Shown here piece after piece: positions 40,001-51,865 of a stretch of DNA of 64,000 bases. Positions within the stretch are counted from its first letter, which is position 1. Every line of letters begins with the position of its first letter. The position numbers were made by a program, and so were the translations under genes. The notes under the pieces are model-generated. The model ran no database searches and was not told the DNA's origin. It saw only the letters and a program-made list of their open reading frames with translations. The DNA is from Vanilla planifolia (lineage: Eukaryota > Streptophyta > Magnoliopsida > Asparagales > Orchidaceae), in NCBI GenBank assembly GCA_023846275.1, contig CM043872.1, positions 23,979,670 through 24,043,669 on the forward strand, in the 5' to 3' direction.

Positions 40001-40077
40001 TGTCTATATGCAAAAAAAAAAAAAAAAAAGAAAAAAAATTTATGCCAAAATCAGCCTAGGAAATATGGGGTGTAACA
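37008..40077 (+). mobile_element. solo LTR of a large Ty3/gypsy-type element (3,070 bp)
   Basis: The segment begins TGTTATACCC and ends GGGTGTAACA, nearly perfect inverted termini with TG/CA ends. It is flanked by the perfect 5-bp duplication CTTAC. No gag or pol lies between, so this is a single LTR left by recombination rather than a whole element. It is much less AT-rich than its surroundings and holds a TATAAAA at 37,494-37,500, giving it a plus orientation. Internal tandem repeats occur at 37,389-37,468 (period 40), about 38,250-38,420 (AATTCGGAA/TTAATCCGAA repeats) and 38,989-39,098 (period 55), plus poly(A) tracts at 38,347 and 40,012. The length and the TGTTA.ACCC start resemble chromovirus (Tekay/Del) LTRs; that lineage call is from memory. 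Confidence 0.88.
38989..39098. repeat. tandem pair, period 55 bp, inside the solo LTR
   Basis: GTGTGTAGGCCTGCG recurs at 38,989 and 39,044, each followed by GGGTGGCAGGGGTGTCTC. It is part of the LTR structure. Confidence 0.85.
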
Positions 40078-40082
40078 CTTAC
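40078..40082. repeat. target site duplication CTTAC (right)
   Basis: Five bases, CTTAC, directly after the solo LTR; identical to 37,003-37,007. Confidence 0.85.
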
Positions 40083-41934
40083 CTTTGAAAGTCATATTCT
40101 TATCAAAAAATTATGGTATTCCTAAGATGAGGTGACCTGCTTGCGTAAGTACTATATCACATAAAATATCATTGTTATACCTACCCAATTTCAAGAGTAT
40201 ATAATATTATTGTCTAATAGGTATAGAAGATTTATCTATCTATAGCATAAATTAAGGGTTTGAGTATTTTAATAAAGAAACTCTTATTCTCTTAGTAGCC
40301 TTAATGGATATTATAGTAATATAATTATTATTATCTATAATCATCTTACATGATTATTTCTTAATTTTTATATTAATACTATAGATGTTGGTGTGTCTCA
40401 AATCATCCTGAGATTATGAGATTATAAGGGTGAACCATTAAAATTATTAAATTTTCTATATTTTCTTATTTTTGCTTAAATTTCTTATTAAGGTATTATA
40501 TTTTCTTCTATCTCTAACTATTTTTGATTATTATCACAGTCTAGGTTAATAGTCATAGATTTTTTAAGTAGTTAGTGACTATATGTGCCTTTTTATAGTA
40601 CTTAAAACTAATGATTTTAGATTGGGTAGTTTGTAACTTAATGGATTAGCTTAAAAAATGGTGTGAAGAAGTAGATTGTTATGTGGGTTTAGGAGGTTTA
40701 GAAACTATGGTGGGGGGTAGAAGAAGTGCAAGTATGAGTGGGTTGAGAAATTGTAGTGCAAGCCTTTAGAGGGTTTGGTTGATCATTTCACTTAATATAG
40801 AAAATTCTACTTTTTTTTCTCATTTTTAGTTATATGATAAGCTTTCTCTATGATGTAATATTTCTCAAATTAAGCTCATCATATATATATTCTTTTAAAC
40901 CTATCCTAAAATAAGAGAATATTATATATTTAGATTCATCTATATTATACTTAAGTTTATAATTCTTAAATGTGTTAATATACTCTTTAACTGATCTATC
41001 ACCTTGAAAAATCTATCATTTATCTAACAATTCAATATTATAAATTATTAGAACAAACTTATTGTACGACCTAATCTTAAGAATTCTATAAGTTTGTGAC
41101 ACCTCTTTATCATTATCAGCATATTGCCACTCCAAGTTTTTAAGAAACTTACAATCAATATCGATGAGTTCAGTCTTAATAAATTGATACTTTCTTTGTT
41201 CACTTATTTGGTACTAGTCAAAATAATCATCTATACTAGTTTATCATTTTATGTAATTCTTAGGATCAAAGTTATTATTAAAAGTTAGGAAATTTAATTT
41301 TATATTAGGGATATGCTCTCTCTCTCTCACAACATTTCTTAGATCTTTCATATTCACTAATATATCTAGATCATCATTTTGGTCTGACTCATTGGAAGAT
41401 TCATTTCTTCTTATGTGGCCATGATTTTTCTCATGGATATCTTGGTCAGATTCATCATAAGTATCATCAAGTTTTCTATGATTTTTATGTCTCATAAGAA
41501 TTTTTTCTTCTAAATCATTGGGTGTGGCACTTCTTCTTCTATTATTCTTCTCTTTTAAAATATAATTTACATTATTAGTTTAAGAGGATTTATTTAACCA
41601 ATTAAGTGAGTTGGATTATTGATTAGGTTATTTCTAGCATGGGATCTTGTTTTAAGTTTTGTCCTTAGTTTTGAATTGATTCTTAACTTTGATTTACCAT
41701 TTGATAAAACTTATCAATCCTTACAATCATACAAAGATTTGACACATAAGGGGATATCAAGAAAGGAGAATAATATAAGATATCTTTTTTCTTTATATTT
41801 ATTTTTTAAAATTGTGATGATAAATTGACCACATCTATAGACCAACAAATTGGGATTGGGTGTGCTTCCAAGAAAACGACAGGTGATCAGGGTCCAACTT
41901 TTTCTAGACCACTTCCTAGAAAAAACTAGATGGT

Positions 41935-44900
41935 TGACATAGGAGCATCTTGTGTTGGCTCACAAATACACATCCACTAGCATCATATTAATCCCATTTA
42001 AACATAGAGTTGTACCCTAATTGAATCTTAGTTTAATTAGTTATCTTTATCAATCATAGGGGTTGATTATAGTGCTCTATTTTTATCCTATGGTTATCTT
42101 TATTATTTTTGTTCTATTCGTACAAACATATTTCATACTAAAATATGTCATCATCAATGTTGATTCCTATGCATGTGTCGCATGTTATCATTAATTATCA
42201 ACCATCACCTGATCATATGCTGTTCTTGGTCATTACTACCTAGTTGCCCAACATAAATTGGCCACCCACCATTGCTAAGCTGCTTGCTACTCTCTGACCA
42301 CCCACCATCCTCTAGCCGCCTGTCAGCTACCACTTTTTTACCACTGTTAATTATCATCATCCATCTCGTACATGGTTGGAATCTTGATCACATCGTCATT
42401 GATGTCTAATCATCTTATTGCTTAATTGCATAATGTTTCTTATGTTATAGAATTTTTATGTATTTTATATTTTGTATTTAATATGTTTGACTCGCATGAA
42501 GTTAATATTATAGAATTCTAAAAATATTTTTTGATTCTCAAGTATTTTAACTCTAAAATTACCTTTTCTTATATGTTTTATATTTAATATGATTGATTAT
42601 TGAGAGTTGATATCACAAAATTCGAAAGATCTCTTTTAAATTCCTAAATAATTTTATTCTGAAATTATCATTCCCTATTTTCCATGCTAATGATATTTTT
42701 CAAAGTTATATTTTTTATTTTTTCCATACATTAATCTCTTCTTCATTTATAAATAGGAGATGCTCCCTTATTATAATTTAGTTGTTGATGAATAAATTTT
42801 TTTATTTATGTATTTTCTCATTTGTGAGCAAAGATTATATGCCTAACTCTAGTTTGAGAGATTCTAACTTTTCCTTCCTTATAAGAAACAATGATCAAAG
42901 GTGAGAGAACTTCTACTAACAGCATCAACAACTAAACAAATTTCAGTTTTTGCCAACACTAGTATGTCTTCACCTACCCTTTTACTCTCTTGATCCAATT
43001 ATCAAATCACCACCCTCCTCAACAAAGCTCCAAATCTTAGCTCAACATCTTTTTACCCCTTTAACAAAGCTTTCCATTAAGCCAAACTTCCACCTTGTCA
43101 CCCTTTACCATCTTTCTTGTTTGACATGTTAACTCTAAAGGAAATTATAAGCCATCATCGCCAAAAAGGTGTACTCTTTTTACAACTTTTATTTTCTAAG
43201 TAATACTCTAAAGTTAGAATTGTTCTTTCTTCTATTAAATAACTTCACATAAAATTTGTTTTAAAGTTTTTATTTTATTTGTACAAAATTAGATGTGATA
43301 AAATCATTCAATAGAACTTTATGTTTAACTCTTAATTTATTATCATGTACTTTATTTAATAATCTACATTATAAATTTAGAGGCTAATCTTTAAATTATT
43401 ATAAAATATCACACATGTCACCTAACTCTAATTAATATATGATATATAATATATAGAGCATCTCTACTATTGTAAGCTTTAAATTAGACTTTGGTAGAAA
43501 TCTAATTTTCCCTACATCAATGGTTCTTGAAAGAGATGATAGGGAGTCATATCACTACCTTTTTACCATCTCATAGGACAAAGTTTATAAAAAACTAGCT
43601 ACGAGTTCTTAGTGAATACATTAAGTAAAAAGAAATATATTTTTTATATTAAGTAAAAATATACTCTAATAAGAAAGTTGATACAAGATAAATTAGACTT
43701 TTGCAAAGGTCTAATTTAGAGTCTACAATTCTAAAGATGTTTAATAAATTATTAAAAAAATATTAAAATATATCATATACTAATTAGAATTAAGTGACAT
43801 GTATGGTATTTTATAATTGTTTAAAGATTAAACCCCAAAATTTATAGTATAAATTATTAAGTAGAGTAAGTGACAACACATTAAGTATTATATATAAAGT
43901 TTTATTAAGTAGTTTTATCACATCTAATTTCATAAAAATAAATTAAAGACTATAAGACAAACTCTATGTGAAATACTTTAATAAAAAAAGAGCAACATTA
44001 ACTTTAAATTATTATGTAGAAAATTAAAGTTACAAAAATAGTATATCATTTTAATGATTATGACATGTAGCTTACTTTGGAGTTGGCATATGGAGCACCA
44101 AAGTTAGAAAAAGAAAATGAGGTGGAGATTTTGGTTAATGGGAAAGCTTGGCTAATTAACAAGATGATAGGTTAGGATTTATAGCCTTATTAAGGAGGGT
44201 AGCAATTTGATAGTTTGGTTGAGAGAGTAAAAATATGGGTGAAGACTTGAGGGTCTTAAAGAAAAAGAGAATTTGTTTGGTTATCAACTTTCTCGATGGA
44301 AGGTCTCTTATCTTCGATTATTTTCTCTCACAAAGGGAAGGAAATTTGGAATCTCTTTAATTAGAGTTAGATATACACTCTTTGCTCATAAAGATATAAG
44401 ATAAATTTTAGTTATCAATAACCACATTATAATGAAGGAGCCAATCTTATTTATAGATAGAGAGATCAAAATTATACCTAAGAAAAAAGAATTAAATATA
44501 CATTAAAAACATCTAAGCATGGGAAAGTGAGAAGTTAATCATATGAAAAGATGATTTTGAAGTTACATTACATGAGAATCCAAAAGAGGTATTTAGAATT
44601 CTAAGATATTAACTCTAAATATGCATGTGAAAAGATAATTTTGAAATTAAATTACTTAAGAATCTAAAAGAGATCTCTAGAATTGTAAGATATTAACTCT
44701 AAGTAGATCATCCATAATAAATACACATATAAAAATGGATGAAAATAATAATAATATTATGTAATCATGCAACATGACAATTAAATGTTAATGTCGATGT
44801 GACTAAGATACTAATAATAGATAAGACAAATAATAGAGGTCAGTGACAGTCAAAGGGAGGGTGGTTAACAGGTGGTGAGGTGATGTTGGGAAGCCAGGGA

Positions 44901-45207
44901 GCATCAGGTGGAATGACAATGGTGGGCGATTAGGTAATGTTGGGTAACCAGACGATAATGATCGAGAGCAGCATACGACAAGGTGACGATGGACAATATA
45001 AAAACCTTATTGTATGAGTTGAAGAATAGAGCAAAAATAATGGAGATAATCATAGGAAAAAATAGAGTATTACAATCGACTCCTATGATTGACAAAGATA
45101 ACTAATCAAAATAGAATTTATCTCGGGTACAACTACAAGTTTGAATAAAACTGATGTGATATCAACGAGTGTGTGTTTGTGAGCTAACATAAGATGCTCT
45201 TATGCCA
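41935..45207. repeat. giant imperfect palindrome (arms about 1.5 kb)
   Basis: The left arm (41,935 to about 43,510) is matched as reverse complement by the right arm (about 43,690-45,207), with a loop of about 180 bp. Anchor pairs share one symmetry axis near 43,570-43,606. GAGCATCTTGTGTTGGCTCAC at 41,943 pairs with GAGCATCTTATGTTAGCTCAC ending at 45,199. TGTGAGCAAAGA at about 42,824 pairs with ATGAGCAAAGA ending at about 44,389. GAGCATCTCTACTATTGTAAG at 43,456 pairs with AAACATCTTTAGAATTGTAGA ending at 43,742. Arms are diverged by substitutions and small indels. No transposase or target duplication was found. It could be a foldback or MULE-type element with very long inverted repeats, or two LTR-like copies in inverted orientation. 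Confidence 0.78.
43456..43742. repeat. MITE-like core at the palindrome centre
   Basis: The inner 287 bp begin GAGCATCTCTACTATTG and end with the inverted version CAATTCTAAAGATGTTT. GAGCATCT-type ends are common in plant MITEs. Because the symmetry continues outward for more than 1.2 kb on each side, this may just be the centre of the larger palindrome. No target duplication is evident. Confidence 0.4.
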
Positions 45208-45653
45208 TATGATTTCCAATTTCATGTAGAATTATAGTAATAATTATTTAATATTTGACATAAAATATGAGAGAATTTGTTAAATCATTGTGAAGCTTAT
45301 ATGAACTTTCAAGGAGATCCATAGTAGTTAGCTTTGAATCACAATAAGAAAAAGAGAGAATTGATATCAAAGTAGTTCCTGATAATCTAAGTAGATAAAC
45401 TTAATAAAATTACGATATAAGTAATGAATAATGTATACAATTGTTATATTAAAATTTTATAATATAAACTATGTTTTTTATACCTTAACTTTTGCTTAAT
45501 TTGATATGAGTAGTATGACATAACATATGCAAGCATATTATATTCATTCATGATAAAATTGCATAGTAAACTTATTATACTATTGCATACCTATAAAAAA
45601 ATTAAGGTAAAAGAATGAATATTAAAAATATTATATGAGATAAATAAAATAAT

Positions 45654-45685
<32 letters not shown>

Positions 45686-48600
45686 TTACAACTAAGAATA
45701 ATCAATTTATAGATGAAAATCTTTATATGAAATGATAAAGATAGAGAAAAAAATGAATTAAAAAATTAAACTTTAAGCCTAATATTTTATAAAGAATAAA
45801 TAAGTAATGTTAAAAATGTGTTTCTTATATGACCTTATCTTATACTACCCCTTATTATGTGTGATCCGATAGGTACAACTTATTATGTGATTTGATGGTA
45901 TTGGTACCAGTGGCATTGGACGTTGATGATTGTGCTTCTTGTTGTGTGATTAAACCAATAATCATAATTAATTTTAACTCCTTTGGTATGCCCATATGTT
46001 AAAAACAAATAAAATAATAAATTTTAAACTACATAAAACTAATATGTAAATCAACGTAATGATCATATTACTTTTTAAATATGAGTTTCCAAGTTGCAAT
46101 GTAAACATTTAAACCAATACAAGTACTAAATCAATCTTAACTACAACAAATCCATGCTAATGAAATGTAAAAAATTTATTATAATAACCTAAAGATTATA
46201 ATAAAAAACATTTTCTAAATAAAATGATCCATGATTTATCCCTTACTGAACCCTAGTAGTCCTGTGCTTCATCTCATCTTAACATAAAAATGTTAGGTCA
46301 AAAACACGCTAAGCAATGGCTATCGACTAGGTTGTATATTAGGTAAAAACTAAGCAATATAACATTGTCAACAATATGTGAAGAGTATATAAATAAAATG
46401 TTTTTCTTTTATTTTTAAAATATTTTATTTATGTTTTCAAGTAATTTTTTAATTTTTTTTCGGTTATTTATTTTATTTGTCACTTTTCTCTTTTAGTTAG
46501 TTTTAAAAAAAAGGTCTTAAGCATTTCAAATTCCTTTGATTTTTATCTTTGGAACACATCATTCTAAATGATGGCCCTAAATCTGAAATGCATCATTCTA
46601 AAATGAGAAATTATTTATATTGTCATCTAATGAGCATGTCATTTCAAATAATAACAATAATTTTAGAACATGTCATTTTGAATATTAAGTTTCAAGTTTG
46701 TTTGTTTTTAAATTACTACTTTATTTAACAATACAATACAAGTTCAACCTATGACTAGTTTTGTCAACCAATTAACATAATTCCAAAATTGATAAATAAT
46801 GTGCCGTAAGAGCTCATTTGAACATCATGCAATGAAATAATATCTATCAAAGTGGGTTCTATTAAGATAATGTGGTGCCGCCAATTAGTTTAAATATCAT
46901 TTTAAGCCAATATATGCATTGTAGAGTCGATAGTGTCATAATGAACTTGTTTGAAAGTTATGGTTCAATCCAATTTGGTGAGTCATAATGTACCTAGAAA
47001 TAACAAGATTATCAAATTAAATATCTCATTAAGGCTACAATGAAATGAATAGGTAATGTTAGTGTAAATGACAAAAACAAAAATAAGAAACAAGATTTTT
47101 AGATGACTCAACTTAACCTTAAGCTTACACCAACCCTCTCGAGCACTACTAACCAAATCACTAATTCACCATAGTCAAGTGGAGATACCTAAATATAAAT
47201 TGAGAATTTTCATAGATCAATTTCGACCAATCAATAGCCATGAGTTGAGCCAATAGAATCATATTACAAGAATTGATACAAAGTACAAGCGCACACAATA
47301 ATAAACATAATATACAAATACAAACTCTACAAATTGATAATAAATTAGCAATTATAAAATAAGAGCCACTGTGAATGATTATAAAGTGTGAAAAAATTAA
47401 TGGTATATGAATATCTTTAGAATGTATCTATGTACTTCAAGATTGTTGTAGCACTTTCAATCGTCCACTTTAGTATATATATGACAAGAAAATATTCAAA
47501 ATTACCCCCACAATGATTCACAAAAGCTATTCAGGAGCATTATCATTTTATGGTGTTTTGGAAGAGTTTATATAGCATTAGGTTCACATATTAGCCTTCC
47601 AAAACAATGCTTAATGAATATATACCTTTCCCAATAGTCATATTCATTAAACAAACTAGTCATTACAAATTTTGTGCATCCTTCACTTACGATACGATGA
47701 TTATTCACATATCTTACCATTACTTGGGGTTTTAAGTGCGTGTGGCAGGCTGTTATACACGGCTAGAACAGTGTGCACACAAGGCATGTAGCACGATAGA
47801 CATGAATGTAGGTAGTACAGATTTTTCTATATTATAACAGTTATGGTAATTTTAGTATTTTTAAGGTCTTTTCTAAATGCCCCAAGGGTAATATAATAGT
47901 GCTTTCTTTTCTTTTAAAAACATATGCAAACCAAACATTATTTTAAGCTTTAATACAAATGTAAACCTCAAATAATATATGCATTCCATTGATTGTACTA
48001 TATGTTGTATCATAATATATCATGTAATATTATTTAATCATTATAAAATGCTTTGATGTGTTTCCTTTGAATCAATCATATTATATGATTAATAATATCG
48101 TGTCATGCAAAATTCTTGAGATACATATGTTAAACAAGTTGCACAATATTCTTCCCTTCTTTGAATCATTTGATGACCTATATTCATCCCATGTAACCAT
48201 ATCATACTGTCAAATCATATGATTGTAGCATCTTATAGCACAGAGCATCATTACTACATTGGATTGAACACTTTGATATTATGATCGTATACTTCACACT
48301 AAGTTAATTATATTGTAGAAAGTAAGTTGAGTAGTATACAATTAGTATCATTTTAACTACTTCAAGACTTATTTTTTAAAATAAAATTCTATTATACTTA
48401 ACACATTATTTTCTATAAAATTAAGTATTGATATTCACATGATGAGTATATTAATTTTAATAACCCATAGTGATGTGCAACTCTAATTATTAAGGTATAT
48501 TTTTTTATGTGAAATGCAAATACTTTATCTGGTGAAGTGAAAGCTCATGTGTATAGTAATTTTATATTTCAATATTTACATGTCTTAATTCATTAAACTT

Positions 48601-49052
48601 TTTAATGTTCTTTTTGGACATGAACCTTCAAGGTGAATGATAATTTTCTTCTTGTCTTCATTTGATTTTATTTATACTTTCTAAAACTTATTCATCTAAC
48701 CAAAACAAGCAATCTTTTTGTCTAGCTATCTAAAGATACTTAAAGCATATTACTTTGACATATTAGATCATAAGATAAATAAGTAAAAAAATTATTATTA
48801 TCAAAATAAAATATTATTTTTGAGACTTATGGAATGCAAAAAAAAGAGGGTGAAAGGTGAAAGAGACAAATGAAGAGGAGAGGTGACAAAAAAAGAGGGA
48901 GATATAAGAAAAGGGTTGCTAATAGAACAATTATCAAGAGAGATTATGTTTGTGGAAAATAGATTTAAGAGAAAATGATTTATCAATCTTAAATTTTAAC
49001 TTAACTAAGTTTGATTCAATAGAATAATTATCTCTTTATATATATATATATT
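45208..49052. other. AT-rich intergenic region
   Basis: No gene or domain was recognised. An (AC)n/(TA)n microsatellite lies at 45,654-45,685. The stretch 46,500-47,850 is slightly less AT-rich but has no long frame. Confidence 0.45.
45654..45685. repeat. (AC)n then (TA)n microsatellite
   Basis: About eleven AC units followed by a short TA run. Confidence 0.9.
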
Positions 49053-49057
49053 ATAGA
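49053..49057. repeat. target site duplication ATAGA (left)
   Basis: ATAGA directly before the 5' LTR, identical to 56,007-56,011. Confidence 0.8.
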
Positions 49058-49468
49058 TGTTGATGTTATCTTGAATTCATTCGAGTTAGAGGACAGTTTA
49101 GTCAAACCACTCGATGGACTTAGATCCAAACTTTGAAAATTAAAAATAAAATATATTCTAAAATATATAATCAGATATGATAGAGAGGATAACCGTTAAT
49201 AGAGAAAATAAAAGAAAGGATGTTATAGATAGGATAACTATCAATGAACAAAATAAAGAAGATGTTATAGTGATACATTTATAAATATATTAGATGTGAT
49301 TTTTTTTAAGATAGTTTTCTTCCTCTTATAAAATTCTAATATAACCCTCAATTATAGTGGATATTTTTTGCTCATGCTCTCCCATGATTTTTTATCATTT
49401 GAGATCTCTACATAAATCTTTGTGTTATTTGCTTTGGTTTGTTGTGATTTAATCTGATTTATATAATA
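49058..49468 (+). repeat. 5' LTR of the copia element
   Basis: It starts TGTTGATGTT and ends near ATTTATATAATA. It matches the 3' LTR throughout: 'AAAAATAAAATATATTCTAA', 'GATGTTAT', 'GCTCTCCC.TGATTTTT..CATTTGAGATC' and 'TTGTTGTG.TTTAATCTGATT' occur in the same order. The CA end seen in the 3' copy has mutated here. Confidence 0.85.
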
Positions 49469-49544
49469 AATTATTATTATAATCACGATATTCAATTCAT
49501 CAGATATTTTATGAATGACAACCATAAAGTACAATATCAAAAAG

Positions 49545-51865
49545 TTAGATTAGAGTATTGGGTCACCCTTGTGTTTGATGGGTCAATATTTAAATATTTA
49601 GTATTTGATTTTAATAAGTTTGTTTAGTATGAAACATATTTAAATATAAAAATAAGTCATGTACTTTTGAAGACAGTGAATTATGATCTTCAAAATACTT
49701 TGGAGTATTCAACAAGTTTTAAGGATTGAAGACATGAACATCAGTTTTAATAAGGTTTTCTTTTTCTATGAAATAGAATATTAGCTTATTAATTTTAAGT
49801 CGCTCTCCTTTTGTATCAATTTCAAATCATATTCAAAAATACAAATTATTTAATCAGCTTCATGATTTAGCAAATAAATAGGATTCAATTTTTCAATCTC
49901 TTAATTCTTTTCTTGGTTTAAATCCTAGTTAAATCATTCATTAATTTAAGAAACATGATTCTATTTTTTAATCATTATTTTTTTGGTTAAATCATACTTT
50001 TATATCTTTGTCAAATTCTATATTATGTTGATTGTTAAATCTTGATTAAATCAAAAAATAATTTTATTATATTTTTTATAAATAAATAAATAATAATAAT
50101 TAAGCCTTATCCTGAGTTATGCCTAAATGCAAAGCTCACGGGCTGAGCATTTAAGCCTGAGCAGGGATTCACAAACGTAGGGACCAGTGACTGGAATATA
50201 ATTAGGTTGAGGCCCAATCTTGGTCTGGTACAATCCTGAACCCAATTGGGGTAAGGCATATTATGATTTGAGGTAGAATAAGACTCAAAATTAACTTGTA
50301 GTCCTGTAACCATACAAGTGAACTGGGTTATTAAATTCTGAGTGCACAATGGGGAAGCTAGCCGCAATTTGGCTCCCATAATACACTTGTGCAACTGTTT
50401 ATAAAATGCAACGCCTTTCAAAATAAGCAATGTGGGACTATTCCTTTCTACTATGTGCTTCCAAAATTAAGAGCGCTCAGCACCGTTCGATCACACATTT
50501 TTGCGATCGCACTTTGGAGATTGCCTCCACATTTAAAAATTAATATTAATCAATCCAACCATCCATTTGATGAGTTGATCAGACAATTACTACATCATTC
50601 GCAATAAGCAATTAATCCTTGCTCGACATCTGATAGTCGTGAACTCATCCGTCTTCATCGGACTGCTTTCCTTGTGACAAATCTTTCTTGAATCATGCGG
50701 CTCTGAATGATCCATTTTGAATCCTACAACCGAGATCATTCTCTTCTATATCATTGATAAATCAAACCATCCAAATCTAATATGACTTGATCAGATGGCC
50801 CAAATCTAATCCTCTTTGATCCAACCGTCTAGAACTCTTTTATTTTTACAGTTTGCGATCTAACAATTTAGAACCTCTCCAATCGCATCCAATGGCTCTA
50901 ATAGCTTACTCCTAACGACTAATTAGTTAGTTGTTACATGTGTTGTTCCAATTATCCATTTTAGAAAAATAATTTAAGATCTTTTTAAGCTACTTGGTAG
51001 CAACTTTTGAAATAGCACTTCACTCATTTTTCAATGATTATGATCAAAATTTTTTTATATAAACTTAACAATTATTCATGAAATGACTAATGAGCATGAA
51101 CAATATTTTAAAATCTCAAAGAATAGTTGTATTATATCCTTCAAGTTAAGTCTAATTCTTTTAAATTTTTATAATTTTTTTATAATTTTAAGCTATTTGT
51201 GCCTTTTTATATTCATCAACAAACATAAGAAAACTTGTACGTTTTTATCCAAATTTTGTTTATTACTATATTTTTGTTTTTTTAGGTTAGGTGGCCTGGT
51301 ATTTGCGAAACCCGAGTTTGGTTTGATCTCGTAAAAAATTGAGTTGGCGTTGAACCATAAGAAAACATCTCAAATTGTAACTCTTTTACTAATGAAATTT
51401 TTCTCAACCTCAATTGGGGAAGGATGTAATTTCTAAGTTAAACTGAACTATCTAAAAATTTGATGTATCATTTTAACTTTTATTTTTTTTAATTATAAAA
51501 ATTATAAATTAATATATTTATATATCAAAGTTTTTATAAATATAAAATTATTTTTTGTAAAAAAATATTTGAAAATTAAGTACTTTTCTAAAATTAATAA
51601 AAATATTTTAAAACCCATAATTGACCCTCTTCTTGTGGAATTAACATACTCGTTTTTTACTTTATGGAGCATATAATTTGCTCTATGACAAGTTAAGATA
51701 TGAGCAATTCTAGTGTATTTAAATCTCAATGACACCCTTCTTGGAATGAAGAAGATATCATCTACCCTAACGACATAGGAGAAAGTGAGCAAAGATCGAA
51801 AAGCAAAAAACCCAGATCCAGTTACACTCGTTGAGCGAGATTCTAGAAGATTGCCTAAAGAAAGA
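49545..51865. other. interruption within the gag region of the copia element
   Basis: Between the probable gag start (49,515-49,550) and the point where gag can be read again (about 51,880) lie about 2.3 kb that do not read as gag. A typical copia gag has about 100-150 residues there. The segment 50,105-50,520 is less AT-rich than its surroundings and has a 107-codon minus-strand frame with no recognised domain. A nested insertion is likely, but I did not find its termini. Confidence 0.45.

Larger units (their letters stand above)
34680..41600 (-). mobile_element. decayed Ty3/gypsy retrotransposon, split by a solo LTR
   Basis: Minus-strand frames show gypsy pol. The stretch before RT reads HMIDLIPRVSLLNLLHYKL (about 36,700). 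Further pieces are AINKITIKYRFP-like sequence, then a degenerate YFDNILVYGKS (family YFDDILVYS, second catalytic Asp replaced) at about 36,220. After it comes KKCEFTIEVIFLGYIVSSKG, then VDSNKVKTIIEW near 36,030-36,130. Upstream in the element's own direction, beyond the inserted LTR, a gag-like piece at 41,130-41,495 reads IKLNFLTFNNNFDPKNYIK and FLKNLEWQYA. Stops and frameshifts are frequent, so the element is dead. RNase H and integrase should lie at about 34.7-36.0 kb but are too decayed to outline. Its own LTRs are not clearly defined. Confidence 0.72.

Noticed and set aside
43456-43742. Stand-alone MITE insertion
   Set aside because: The symmetry does not stop at its GAGCATCT ends but continues for more than 1.2 kb on each side, so an independent MITE cannot be claimed. 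I kept it only as the core of the larger palindrome.
50107-50430. 107-codon minus-strand frame inside the copia element
   Set aside because: No family was recognised. It lies in the probable nested insert and has no gene-like context.
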